Notes: a model not told the origin generated them from the letters alone. 64,000 bases of DNA from Mesostigma viride (GCA_009746045.1 RPFO01000648.1:124001-188000); one strand, 5' to 3'; counted from the first letter of the stretch, positions 1 to 10,267 are shown. Translations and numbers: made by a program.

Positions 1-645
1 TGGCTGGGAGCCAAGGCGAATGGGGGGGCCATGGGAAGAGCACGAAGGTACGCCGAGCCCACACTCCGCAAGGAAAGCGAGAACAGCCACGCACGTCCCT
101 GGGCGTTGAGGTCCGCGAAAAGAGCAATCCAATCAGCCGTGTGCAGAATACCCGCGTAGGTTTTCTGGTGTTTATCGATGACGCGAGCAGGGAATGCGGC
201 GGGAGATTGAACGGAGGCGACCGAGGGAGTGCCGCGAGGGAGGTGGCGCTGTACCGCCTGAGCGGCACGGACGGGAGAACAGGCCTGCTGGATCTCAGCA
301 TAGGCCTCCTGGATGGCGGTGACGAAGGGCAAAGGGCTGCTGGGGTCCAGGAGGTCAGGCGCTGCTGTTGCCATGCAAAAGGGGCAGGAGCCGGCAGCTT
401 TCCGCCCACGACTGAGCGACGGAGCCCAAAAATGCTGCTGGGGCCAGCCGGGCGGCACGAGTCAGACCGCAGCCACCCATCCGTGCAGGCAGGGAGGCAA
501 TGCGAATAGCATGTGGCGGGAGGTCGGGGCCCGGGACCAGCTGCGCCAAGGCCGACTGGATGCGTTCGTCGTGGCCCTCGGCGGCCAGCCGGACCTGAGC
601 CGGAAGAGCGCCCCGGAGCCAGTGAACGACGCGAGGGTGAGCGCA
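1..645 (-). pseudogene. C-terminal fragment of a reverse-transcriptase element
   Basis: The minus strand encodes the region that follows the polymerase in many non-LTR reverse transcriptases. A stretch containing LPARMGGCGL then APAAFLGS (about 355-549) matches the usual 'LPxxxGGxGL...APAAYxAS' signature. After a frameshift near 355 the reading continues to position 1 with QKTYAGILH and RAWLFSLSLRSVGSAYL, the alanine/leucine-rich tail of the same family. The polymerase would lie upstream, at higher coordinates, but is missing because an unrelated LINE 3' end abuts at about 650. The fragment runs off the left edge. It is a dead remnant. The exact family is not determined. Confidence 0.55.
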
Positions 646-649
646 AAAC

Positions 650-1000
650 CACAGAAGCTGTACTATATATGGAGGCAGATATGGTACGCAAGGATAGATG
701 GCAAGTAGTGATGAAGGAGACCACCCCCAAGTCTGTGGGGGCTCCGCGTGTGACTGCGTATGGCATTCATAGCGATTCGGGCCGTGGTGCCCACAACCCT
801 GTAACTAGGACCTAGATAGCCAGCTTATACACCATCCCTTGAATCCCGGCATCCCATGTAGTAACTCCCCCTCCCACTGAGGCCTTATGCTCACGTGATG
901 CAGTCACGTGTCTATGAATTAATTAATTAATTAACTAATTAATTAATTAATCCATCCCATCCCATTAATTCATTAATCAAACTCGTGCTCCCGTTGGGGA
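650..1000 (+). mobile_element. L1-like LINE 3' end with TTAA-rich tail (copy 1)
   Basis: Positions 660-815 encode the last residues of the LINE protein found more fully at 23.7-24.6 kb (shared RKDRWQVVMKET and YGIHSDSGRG). They are followed by the 3' untranslated unit CCCCTCCCACTGAGG...CACGTG...CACGTG and a (TTAA)n-type tail at about 918-985. A motif reading ACTCGTGCTCCCGTTGGGGA at about 980 recurs next to the other tails (14.81 kb and, inverted, 23.6 kb). The copy is severely 5'-truncated, which is normal for LINE insertions. Confidence 0.7.
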
Positions 1001-1247
1001 GTCACGGAGCACCGGCCGAAGTGCTTTTAATCCCTGCATGTGCACAACAGGAAGAAAGGGCAGAGACCCCCTTTCTCCTTCATGCCAGAGGCATGCCACA
1101 GCGGCAATCAGACACGCCATAGACGATCCGGCAAGTGCTGTGGGTGCAATAAGACCCATGTGAGCATATTCAATAACAAGTAGCGTGGGCAAGTAAGCTG
1201 ATCATAGCCAGGACGTAGCATGGTTGTACAAGGGCTAAGCTGAGGCT

Positions 1248-1990
1248 ATGGCAGCCACTGTGACCACCCGCCTTAACCAGGCGGAAGGCCGAGTCGGCCA
1301 AGGCACCGTGAAACTTGAGGCAGGTGCTACCAAGGTAGACGCCCTGGCCACGCAGGTCCCCGAGATCGCCGGGCGAACTGCCACCATCGCCGCCCAACCT
1401 GCTGGTATAGGGCTAGCGCGATGACCCCTCGACTCGCGCCTCCTGGGCTGACCTGCTCAAGAGCCAGGCATCCTTTACCACGACCGCCATCACCACCAAG
1501 CTCCAGGAGCTGCATGGACGACACGCGCAGCGAGGCCGCTGACCCGACCGTCGCCGCTGCCGGGTCATCCTCAGGTGCTTCGACATGCAGCCGGAGGAGA
1601 CCCCAGACTCTCTTCTCGACGAGCTGAAGAAACAATCTTGGCGTGCATGGAGCTGCCAGGTGCGACACTGCAGGGCGCCTACCGCCTGCCCCATCCACGG
1701 CCGCCAAGGCTGGGCCCCCCGTCCAGTGGTCCTCACCTTCAGCGACATCACAGCCCGAGTTCGGTTCCTCTCTTGCCGCAAGAAGCTGGTGAACACCTCC
1801 TGGTCGCTTGACGACGACCTGCATGACGCCAGCCCAGCAGCAGCAACGCCGCGATCAGTGGCCCGACTACATCCGCCACAAGACCAACCCCCAGAAGCCC
1901 CAAGTGTACTGGCGGGGCGGGGACCTTTATGTCACTGTGGAAGCCCCCCCGGGCTTCCTCGGGATAGAGCACTCAAGCTAGTTGTCTAGA
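1248..1990 (+). pseudogene. L1-like LINE ORF1 remnant (copy 1)
   Basis: Broken coding sequence for a LINE ORF1-type RNA-binding protein. In successive frames: a helical segment with TQVPEIAGRTATIA (1248-1423), a second helical segment with TKLQELHGRH (about 1425-1550), then an RRM-like core with PVVLTFSDITARVRFLSCRK (about 1720-1790), and a C-terminal part with the QKPQVYWRGGDL signature (about 1880-1935). At least three frameshifts or stops separate these pieces. The same series occurs inverted at 20.5-21.9 kb. ORF1 of L1-type elements binds its own RNA, and this copy cannot encode an intact protein. It lies just left of the copia-like insertion. Confidence 0.6.
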
Positions 1991-1999
1991 TGGGGGCAA

Positions 2000-2264
2000 T
2001 CGATTATGGGATAGCTTAGGCATTACAGCACTTGAAACGATCGATCGATATTAGCGCACAGCGTTATAGTACCTTCAATTAGCTCTGGCACCTTGTGGTC
2101 ATCAGCTTGCGCCTTAATATATAGCCGACGTCTTGAGCCCACCTCACATTTGTAGCATAAGCTATGCGTCAGCCTACCTCTGGTATCGCACTGGTTGTAT
2201 TGCACCCACAGTGTTGCGCCCCGGCATGATGCACCATGCCGTGGAGAGAGTCGCGCTCTGTGGC
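2000..2264. other. Flank with no recognised feature
   Basis: About 265 bases between the ORF1 remnant and the copia-like element. No reading frame, RNA gene or repeat was recognised. It includes a small palindromic stretch CGATCGATCG near 2040. Confidence 0.4.
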
Positions 2265-2269
2265 CTGCC

Positions 2270-2726
2270 AGTTGGAATGAGATGAATGCGAGAGACAACT
2301 CACGAAAGCTGAGAATGATGAGGAAGATTGTATTATTAGCAATAATACAATGAACGCAATGAACGCTGAGGGCTCAGGATGGAACTGGGCAAACTCGGGT
2401 GCTGCGGCACTCCCCAGTGCTACGCCTATATGCCTATGGCAGTGCTCACTGCAGCACCTGCCAGTGGACAACTGTACACTGCAATGCCATGCGACCACGT
2501 CACTAGCAACCAGCTACACTCGGCCCGTCAGACCCGGATAACCCGGATCTGGTGGGTCGAGCTAGAGCCTAGGAACAGTCTGGCACTAACTGCACGTCAG
2601 TCCACATGACACCGCAGTACCGTACACCCTGCCGTACAGTACTGAGGTGTCCCGCTCAGCCGCGGTAGGCAATACGCGGCGCGCAGGCCGGAAATCCGTG
2701 TGTCAGCCTAAGCATCTCATCTAACT
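2270..2726 (-). repeat. Downstream (3') LTR of COP1
   Basis: 457-bp direct copy of 10268-10723, starting AGTTGGAATGAGATG and ending CATCTCATCTAACT on the plus strand. Short imperfect inverted termini (AGTT/AACT, TGAGATG/CATCTCA) are visible. It is flanked on the left by CTGCC. Confidence 0.92.
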
Positions 2727-3149
2727 CCCATTATGTTTTCCTTTCAGGTTGAAGGCTAGCGACTTCAAGCCTGACCTGCCCAGCTAGGAGACTGACTCCA
2801 AGCTGACTGAGGTGCTGAGCAACTGACACCCATACTGCAACATCTGGACTGAAAAAGATGGGCCCCAGAACTCGTGCAATACTTGTGATGGCATCACGTT
2901 TAGCTCAACATGCCCGGGGAGTTCCTCCTCCTCGCGAGCTCACAAGGGAGATAGCTATGCCTGTCTGCCTATCCAGGGAGTGCATCACCAGCCAAGAGAG
3001 CCATTGTAAAAAAAATGCCAAGGTAACCGTTTAAGAGGTTCCATGTTGTTCCATCATCATCGCCCACTCAGAGAAAAAACCCAGCCAGGCTGGGTCAACT
3101 GAGCTCAGGTTACCTGCAACCTGAGAGTGACAGTAGACAGGTTTATTGC

Positions 3150-3400
3150 ACCCTGCACTGTCCATGTTGTACCTGCACAACATGTGAGGACCAGCCACCC
3201 CTGCCCTGCACAGAGGGGGCTGAAGTCCTAGAGTGACAGGTGACAGGACTATGACATCCTGGACCTGTCCACGTTGCACCTGCACAACGTGGGGACCAGC
3301 CACCCCTGCCCTGCACAGTGGTGGCTGAAGTCCTGGTGACAGGTGACAGGAATATTGCATCCTGCACCTGTGCTGAGCACGTTGTACTAGACAACATGAC
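3150..3400. repeat. Tandem ~105-bp repeat in COP1 3' untranslated region
   Basis: Two and a half imperfect copies of a unit containing GGACCAGCCACCCCTGCCCT and GTGACAGGTGACAGGA. Each copy holds a small inverted repeat of the form CACGTTG...CAACGTG. The frames covering it (about 3030-3630, minus) are repetitive and have no recognised domain. The function is not known. Confidence 0.7.
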
Positions 3401-3837
3401 AGCACCCATGCCTTTACTGCCACTGAACAGTGAGGCCAGGTGGCCCAGGAAGCCACAGTGAACTGGGGTCCTGGGTAACCACCTGTCAAGGGAGCTTTGA
3501 CCCTCCACTTGAATGGGGGCACCTGAGCCACTGAGCTCAAGGCCATCCACCAAGGCATACGCCCTAATGGAGAAAGAGTGTGAGATACATCCCATGCCCA
3601 CCTATGAAGGTGTGCATAACGAAATTCCATGGTGTTGAAAAATCAAAACAGATTTTATTGGCATAGGGCACGCAGATGCATAAAAACAGACTCCAACCAA
3701 CCCCCCTTGCTGGAAGCCACAACCTACCCCTTGGACCTGCCCAAGGGGTACTGGGTTACCTAGGCGGCCCTGGTGAACAGGACCCTGCTAGGCGTCCCCC
3801 CTATGGGGCAGGGTTGCCTGCTTGCCATAGGGGTTCA

Positions 3838-4605
3838 TCAAGTGGTACAACAGCTGATATTGTCAGCTGCCTGCTGAGGCACTTTAGTGAGTGCATCAGC
3901 AGCGTTGTGTTTGTCCTCCACGTGACGGGTGGACTCCCAGTAGGTGGACTCCTGTTTAAGGACCACCCAGTCAAGATCAGTGTGCACAGCATAGGGGTTA
4001 GCAAGGAAACTGAGGACTGACTGACTGTCAGTGAGCAAGTGTGCCACCACCCCAGCATTGCTGCCTGCTTGCATCTGCAACCAAACCAGCACATGATTCA
4101 AGTACCTGGCATGAAGCACTGCTGACACCACTGCCCTGCACTCAGCAGCATTGCTGCTGACAGCCTTGCGTCTATGCAACCGGCTGTACCATGAAATGAG
4201 AGACAAGGGTGCATCATCATTCTGCACAAAATACAAGCCTGACTCCCTTGCCTGCAACTTGGTAATCTGCCTGGACTCCATGGAACTATCCATCATAGCT
4301 TGGATGTGAATGGTTTTGTGGAGATCCAAGGAGTGCAAGATAAGGGGAGGGCCTTCCTGGAGAGTTTTGGTGATGGCTTTGTGACCTACTTGCATCAAGA
4401 CATCATCATCAACTCTGCTAACCACAGCCAGGTGAGGTGCACACGTTGAGCACAACCACCCCAGCTTGCCTCTAATGGTAGGACAGGCTCCAGGTTTGAT
4501 TTTTGTTTGCAAAACCTCCAAGCAGCTGTGCATGTAATCATTGGGAGAGTAAGTGCACACACCCACTGGTTTTGATGCTGCTGGAGTTGTAACATTGTGC
4601 CACAA
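3838..4605 (-). CDS. COP1 RNase H and Pol C-terminus
   Basis: 255-residue frame continuing the RT thumb (LGWLCSTCAPHLAVVSRVDDDV) into a copia-type RNase H: SWYSRLHRRKAVSSNAAECRAVV (catalytic Glu), LLTDSQSVLSFLANP (catalytic Asp) and the terminal HNAADALTK motif. RNase H removes the RNA strand of the RNA:DNA hybrid. A one-base shift near 4600 separates it from the RT frame. The stop at 3838 ends Pol. The remaining 1.1 kb to the LTR is untranslated. Confidence 0.88.
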   Translation of the reverse strand: MWHNVTTPAASKPVGVCTYSPNDYMHSCLEVLQTKIKPGACPTIRGKLGWLCSTCAPHLAVVSRVDDDVLMQVGHKAITKTLQEGPPLILHSLDLHKTIHIQAMMDSSMESRQITKLQARESGLYFVQNDDAPLSLISWYSRLHRRKAVSSNAAECRAVVSAVLHARYLNHVLVWLQMQAGSNAGVVAHLLTDSQSVLSFLANPYAVHTDLDWVVLKQESTYWESTRHVEDKHNAADALTKVPQQAADNISCCTT

Positions 4606-5500
4606 AATTTTATGGCAGTGGTGCCCAGCTCTACTTGCTTGCCAATCTCAAAATGCTGTGACACTTGTTGAATAAAATCATCTACAGCACGCCTTGGCCC
4701 AGCAATCAGCTGATCATCCCCATGCCACACAAAGGTGAGTATGCCATGAGGGTGTGGGACCACAAAGAAGCAAGGGTCTATGTCATCATATCTAGCCCCT
4801 AGCTTTTCAAACACAGCCTGAGCTGACATCCTGAAAATGCGAGGAGCTGATTGCAGCCCTTCAACACCTATGTTAGCTTTCAGGTACTGCTGAGGGATGT
4901 GTTTTGCCCAAACTCTGGGAGTGGAGACTACATACACCTGACCATGCCACACTTGTTGTGCTATCTCAGGTGAGCCTTTCAGAAAGCCCTTTTAATGTCT
5001 GTAGCCTTACATACATAGTCATCCCCATCATTGAGATGACCCACAAAGACAGACAGCAAGATTTTTAGAGATGTTTGCTGAATGCCTGGCGTGTACAACT
5101 CTGCCTCTGTCAGATCAGTGGTGCCCTTGAACTCTGTCACACAAGGTCTAGCATGAAAATGACTGACCCATCTGCTGCTGGCTTATGTTTACACACAAAC
5201 TTCAGGCGCAAGTGCTTGCACCCTGCAGGCTTTTTGTCAATAGGTGTGACAGGTGGAGTATGAGAGGGCTAAGAGGATCTGGCACTACCCATTCTTCCCT
5301 GGCCTTGTTAAAGGCCTCCACCCATTTTAGGAATCCTATGTGTGTGCGACAGTCTTGCTCTATCTGTTCATAAGAAAGAGGAGACATTTTAGCCACATCA
5401 TGCTTGCCCAATCCAAATGAGTGGGATGAAGTTTTTGGTTGTGAACCAAGTCTGCCACACAGGGTTCTTGCCCTGGGGCATACTTGGGGTAGCAAATTTT
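4395..5500 (-). pseudogene. COP1 reverse transcriptase (frameshifted)
   Basis: Copia-type RT spread over several frames. The N-terminal finger is at 5495-5200 (WVEAFNKAREEWVVPDPL, then LKFVCKHKP). The first catalytic Asp is in ATDIKRAF near 5000. The palm and thumb are at 4952-4395 (GLQSAPRIFRM, DDIDPCFFVV, then WHGDDQLIAG with the catalytic DD at about 4715). Copia RTs normally show YVDD; here the residues before DD are His-Gly, shared with the second copia-like element. At least three frameshifts or stops break the frame between 5240 and 4960. The enzyme would copy element RNA into cDNA in cytoplasmic particles. Confidence 0.85.
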
Positions 5501-5691
5501 ACAGAAGCAATGTTGGTGTTAAGAAGTTTTTCAAGAGAAATTTTGAAATGATTCAGATCAACACCACCCAGGTCCTGGATGGATAGTCTATCACTGGAGA
5601 TATGACACCAGGGTAAGAGAGAAAAGGATCCCCAACAAGCATTCCCTTTATAACCTTCCAATACCTGAAAAGGGTGGGATACCAAGTATAG

Positions 5692-6150
5692 TCAACATGA
5701 CCTGACCTGTACCTTGAGGGATGACTGCCCTGAGAAATCAGCCACATGGTGCCAGGGTGAAGGTTCCAAAGGCAAATGGGGCACAGCCAGGGCACTGATA
5801 ATGCTGACCTGGGCTTGTGTGTCCACTGCAACCATAAATGGGCTATTGTCATTCTGCCCAACCTTCCCCACCTTAGCTGATCCTGCAGCAGTTTGAGCTT
5901 TAGCTCTATGAGCTGCTTGTAAAATGCGAACAGCGTCTGCTAGGCTGCGTTTGGAAGGTGCAGCTAGTGGCTGAGCTATGTTCACACTGTGAAGAGGTGA
6001 TAGGTTGCTGATCACCTGTTTTGCCAATGTGACCCTCTGCTGCAGGGGGCCAAGCCTGCAGTGACTGCCTGCAATCATCAAGGGTGACCTGGGTGTCACA
6101 GTGGGTGTGGCTCTCACACTCACCAGTGGGTGTTCCAAACAACCACTCAC
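5692..6150 (-). pseudogene. COP1 protease-like domain, located after integrase
   Basis: 152-residue frame whose C-terminal third reads FMVAVDTQAQVSIIS followed by ADFSG, the pattern of a retropepsin (catalytic D-T/S-G-A, then a hydrophobic strand). The aspartate lies at about 5820. The usual Gly is Gln here (DTQA). After a frameshift the reading continues with FQVLEGYKGNA and GDPFLSYPGV (about 5690-5550), matching VLEGYDGPALLELPFL in the related element at 43.5 kb. Retropepsins cleave the polyprotein during particle maturation. Activity of this copy is doubtful given the substitution and frameshifts. The assignment rests on motif pattern and on the parallel copy. Confidence 0.6.
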
Positions 6151-6362
6151 TGGGCAACGCTGGGATGCCAGGCAACTGTACAGGGCTGTCGGCCAACAGC
6201 TCTTCCTCCTCTGCCACGTCTGACACAGTTGGAAAATACAATTTCATCCTGTGAGGTGAACACCTGTGAATCTTCCCGTGTCATTGTGTTTAACTAACAC
6301 TGTCCTGCCAGTGGTGTTAAACTTTAGGATGGTGGCTGGCCCATGCCAGGTACCCACCTTGC

Positions 6363-7175
6363 CTAGTCCCGACTCCTTGTAGAATAGGACTGATCCCCTT
6401 CTCTGAAGGTGGGACGTGGATGCTTTGCATCCTTGACAGCTAACCTGCTAGCTGTCTGTGCTCGCTGTGCGTTGTATAGGGCTAGTACCTCAGGTGGATA
6501 AATGCCTGCATGCAATCCATCTGGTGTAATGACCACCCCTTGTGGGGTTTTCATGAGTGGCCTCCTGTTGAGGACTTGGCACAACCTGGTGGACCACAGA
6601 GCTCTGTCAGCATATGACCCACTGTCAGCCAGCAGATTGCCATCTTCTTTGGCTACAAGGGTTTTAATGGACCTGATGGCCCTTTCAATAATGCCTTGCC
6701 TCTCATGATCTTCTAGCCCAGCCAGATCAATAGCCTCACACCCTGGTTCATTGGCAAGACACGTGAACTGCTGATCCAGTAACAATGCCTCCACAGGGTA
6801 GTACCTGGCCTGAGCAATCAAGAGAGCCCTGAGCAACTGTGTCTTGTCCATTCCAGGTAATGGTTCAATGGTTGTGTACCTTGACCATGCATCTTTAAGT
6901 GCCAAGTAAGATTGTCCTTTGATATGAAAGACATCTCCTACCACCCTGCCCTTGCACTTAGGTGGGGTAGCTACATGCCACTTAGGGGGTTTGGGTGCAT
7001 TGAACTGACAATGCTGGCAGTGGGATCTGACCACCTGGCATGCACGTCTGAGTGCTGCCCCCCCTATTGCTGCTGCCACCACCTCTGCACTCACTTCATG
7101 CCCATAAAGGAAATGCAACTGCAAAGCAAGCTCCTGAAAACTGATATGAGCATCCTCTGAGGGGACACTCTGCAC
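6363..7175 (-). CDS. COP1 integrase
   Basis: 270-residue frame with a complete integrase signature. It starts with an HHCC zinc-binding domain (HFLYGH ... CQVVRSHCQHC, residues about 20-60). The catalytic core has the first Asp in GDVFHIKGQSYLALKD, the second in LLLDQQFT and the Glu in HERQGIIERAIRSIK. A C-terminal part ends near residue 255. It joins element cDNA to target DNA in the nucleus. It follows the second zinc knuckle after only about 60 residues, and no protease motif fits in that gap. The protease-like domain instead lies downstream, which is unusual for copia elements. Confidence 0.88.
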   Translation of the reverse strand: MQSVPSEDAHISFQELALQLHFLYGHEVSAEVVAAAIGGAALRRACQVVRSHCQHCQFNAPKPPKWHVATPPKCKGRVVGDVFHIKGQSYLALKDAWSRYTTIEPLPGMDKTQLLRALLIAQARYYPVEALLLDQQFTCLANEPGCEAIDLAGLEDHERQGIIERAIRSIKTLVAKEDGNLLADSGSYADRALWSTRLCQVLNRRPLMKTPQGVVITPDGLHAGIYPPEVLALYNAQRAQTASRLAVKDAKHPRPTFREGDQSYSTRSRD

Positions 7176-7305
7176 ACCTTGGGAACCATAGATGTGAAGG
7201 TTGGTTTAGAGACATAATCTTCTGAAACCAGCTGTAGCACCTTTCCAGAACTGCTCACTGCTCTGACAGTGGGGCATGCAGATGAAAGAGGTGAAGCAGG
7301 CACAC

Positions 7306-7516
7306 TCAAGCCAGCATGAGAGGGAGACTCACACTTCTTGCCGTAAGGAGGCCGCTTGCAGTCCTTGGGGTCACCGTGGGGCGGCCCGTGGCACTTGTGG
7401 CACAGGACGTCCAAATGCCCCAGCTCGTCACGTTCTTGCGGCAGGTGGGCCGCAGGTGGTACTTCATGCCACAGCGGGTGCACCGCTGAGAAGACTTGTC
7501 CTCCTTGTCCTGCTTC

Positions 7517-7584
<68 letters not shown>

Positions 7585-7722
7585 GCTGGAGCTGCCCCCC
7601 TTGGAGGGAGACTGCCCCTTACCCTTGCCCTTGCCCCAGCCCCTGCCCTTGCCCTTGCCCTTGCCCTTGCCCTTGCCCTTGCCCTTAAACATTTGTCCCA
7701 GCAGGGACTTCACTTCTGCCAT
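7306..7722 (-). CDS. COP1 Gag C-terminus: basic repeat, poly-Asn and zinc knuckle
   Basis: 138-residue frame with three blocks: a basic (GK)n run near residues 12-36 from a GGGCAA-type repeat, a poly-asparagine run of about 22 residues from a (GTT/AAC)n microsatellite at about 7517-7585, and a CX2CX4HX4C zinc knuckle (CTRCGMKYHLRPTC). A second knuckle of the same spacing (CHKCHGPPHGDPKDC, about 7360-7405) is in the next frame, so a frameshift separates the two. Zinc knuckles bind the genomic RNA during packaging. Just upstream, out of frame at about 7840-7960, a helical piece containing YWEDMKEALDYIKLALAPL looks like further Gag. Poly-Asn length is probably polymorphic. Confidence 0.75.
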
Positions 7723-8732
7723 GGTGACAGGTCTCTTGCTCCTGTCTTCCCTCTCCCTATCCTCCTCCTCCTCTCTCCCCCCTGACCCTCTTTACAGAGG
7801 TGCCCATGGCCCCCTGGCTAAGGGGGCCAAGGCCAGCTTGATATAATCCAATGCCTCCTTCATGTCCTCCCAGTACTTTGCCATTCCTGTTGCAAGCATA
7901 GCGTAGGTGTTTTTGTCAAGTTTGAGTTTCTCAAGGAAAGCGCAGCAAGAACTTGTGATCTAGCTGCTGGACATCAGGACGTGCTTTGATGGCTAGCTCA
8001 TATTTCTTTGTCTCAGCCACATAGTCTGAGTGACCTGTATTCCTCTACCCACCTGAATGCCCCATACATATCCACAGATGAGGGGGTGGAGAGGAGGTCA
8101 GTTAGCTCCTTCATGAAGCCTCCCAAACTGCCCTAGCCTGCGTGTCCTGCCACTTGGGATACCTACGCTGGAAGACAAGAATGAGATTCTGAATCTGAGA
8201 GGAAGACTGATGGTAGAATCCCCCTGCATGAGAGATCCAAACCAATTCTTGACATTCAGTTCCTCCCTAGCTAACTGAGAGAGAGAAGTGCATGATTCCC
8301 CTGCTCCCTAGTATGCCCCTCAGGCAGCCCCCTGACATTAATCCTATCCACAGGACGGTTTTCATTGTAAGTGGGCCACCTGGAGGGGGATGCAGGGGGA
8401 GAGGGAGAAGATGGGTGCTGCTGCAGCATTCACAGGAGAGACATGCTGTGTGGGAGGTGCTACTTGAGTGAGCTGAGCAGGAGGGACATACATGGGCTGA
8501 GTAGGATGGGTGGGCAACAGAGGGGTGGGCTGAGTATAGGGTTGTGAGTATGTGTGACTTCCCGCCTCCTGCTGCGGGCCTCCTCCCAGTCATGGAAGGT
8601 GGGAGAGAGAGACACGTCATCGTCAGTAGGGTTAGTAAAGTCATGATGCAGCCAGGCAGGCAACAACCTATACCCGCCCCGGACATGATGGCATTGTGCA
8701 GGAGCTCCAGGCGTCGCACCAGGCGACCCCTG

Positions 8733-10247
8733 TCACCCTGCACCCTCCTCCCTGCATGCAAGGAGGGCCTGCAGGGCAGGCAGCAAGGCGTCACACACTG
8801 CACGTGTGTTCGCGTGGATGTTGGGCAAGCCCAGTAAGTGCGTAATGATCGCACAGACCAAACTGCCCGCCTCCGCGATGTGCAGCTGCTGAGTCCTATC
8901 AGCCAGCCCGCGGAAGGATGCTGTGGCAGCCTGAATGGCCCGCCACACGGGTGCATCCCCCAGGGTGATCATGTCACCACCTTCCAGATCACCCTCCAGC
9001 ACTTCCGGCTGCTGCCCCGCCAGAGTGGGACCCTCGGGCCCGCCCGGCCCTGCCAAGGCCTTGTCCTTGGGGCGCCTGGAGGGGGGCTGCCCTCCAGAGC
9101 CGCTGGAGGTGCCAGTGACACCCTCCATGGGAGTTTCCTCCCCCGCCTGCGCCGGAGGCGCCGGCGTCGCTGCCGGGGTCCCTGCAACCCCGGGAGCTGG
9201 CGTCGCCGCCGGGGTCCCTGCAACCCCGGTGGTCTCCTCAGCCACCTGGCCCCCCGCGCTGGGCGGGGTAGCCGGCTGCTGAGGCTGGACCCTCTGCCCT
9301 GCCAGAGGGTCCTGGGTGGTTACACCACCCGTTGGTGTGGCAGGGGCGACTGCCGCCCCGCGCCCAGCCGTAGGCGGCGTCGCAGCCGCCTCGCGCCTCT
9401 CATTGCCCCAGCCAACTGGCGTGACCTGGGGCCACTGAGGCAACGGGGTCAGCTCGATCTCCCGTCTGGCCACCACCTGCAGCGCATCTCGCTGACGCTG
9501 CCTGGATGCCCACTGATCCACCGTCCCCGGATTGTGCCTCGCCCGGTTGGCAAAGCATCGCATCCAGACCGCCACCTGGATCAGACTGAACGTCATCCGC
9601 AAGCGACGCTCGATCATCGCATGTGTCCGATGAACATCGAACGACGTCGCCTGCTCGTCGAAAGTCAGCTGAAACCGCTGACTAAGAACCCAGCCGTTCA
9701 CGGAGATGAACTCCGGAATATCGTCTTCCCCGAGGGGGAGACGGTGTGGCAGAAGCCCGAAATCTACGGGCAACGGAACATGCTCGCCGAAGCGATCAAT
9801 GTCCATAGTGGCCATTTGGCGGCCCACCGACAAGTTGCCAGACGTCGCCGGCGTCTGGGAGGACACTCGAGCGAGGGCCGCGGCCTCGCGGGCCGCACCT
9901 CCCCGTCCTCGGACCTCGGAGGAATCGCTGCGTTCACGTCCCCCGTCACCTACGACGGGGGTGTCACGTGCCCGGGGTGCCTGCCCCCCGGGTGCCATGG
10001 CGGACGAGCCGCCACTGGCAAACGAGCGCCCTCTCGCCAGCCCCCGGGCGCCGGCCCCCACCTGCGGGGTCCGACGCCGTGGGTTATCGGCAACCACCGT
10101 GCTGAAAGTGACGTTGGGCGTCACCCTCGGTGGCACGGTGGCGGAGGGCGAGCCCTCCGGCGAGAGGCGTGGGGATGTACGCCTGGTCGGCGCATTCCCC
10201 TTCTTGTTGTCCTTGTTGTCCTTCCCGGCATTGTTGTTTGAAGCCAT
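8733..10247 (-). CDS. COP1 Gag, N-terminal and capsid part
   Basis: Open frame of 504 residues starting a few bases inside the 5' LTR. The N-terminus is hydrophilic and Asn/Lys/Arg/Ser-rich (MASNNNAGKDNKDNKK). A compositionally normal central segment (about residues 140-270, with WMRCFANRAR and FQLTFDEQ) is probably the folded capsid region. A Pro/Ala/Thr-rich linker with an imperfect repeat (GVAGTPAATPAP twice, about residues 335-360) follows. No enzyme motif is present. It occupies the Gag position because it is first after the LTR and because zinc knuckles lie further downstream on the same strand. The long plus-strand frame at the same place is a GC-driven shadow. Confidence 0.7.
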   Translation of the reverse strand: MASNNNAGKDNKDNKKGNAPTRRTSPRLSPEGSPSATVPPRVTPNVTFSTVVADNPRRRTPQVGAGARGLARGRSFASGGSSAMAPGGQAPRARDTPVVGDGGRERSDSSEVRGRGGAAREAAALARVSSQTPATSGNLSVGRQMATMDIDRFGEHVPLPVDFGLLPHRLPLGEDDIPEFISVNGWVLSQRFQLTFDEQATSFDVHRTHAMIERRLRMTFSLIQVAVWMRCFANRARHNPGTVDQWASRQRQRDALQVVARREIELTPLPQWPQVTPVGWGNERREAAATPPTAGRGAAVAPATPTGGVTTQDPLAGQRVQPQQPATPPSAGGQVAEETTGVAGTPAATPAPGVAGTPAATPAPPAQAGEETPMEGVTGTSSGSGGQPPSRRPKDKALAGPGGPEGPTLAGQQPEVLEGDLEGGDMITLGDAPVWRAIQAATASFRGLADRTQQLHIAEAGSLVCAIITHLLGLPNIHANTRAVCDALLPALQALLACREEGAG

Positions 10248-10267
10248 TTTTAAACGATTTCAGTCCA

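Noticed and set aside
8838-10241. 467-codon plus-strand frame opposite COP1 Gag
   Set aside because: Arg/Pro-rich antisense shadow in high-GC DNA. The minus-strand frame fits the element and starts at the LTR border.
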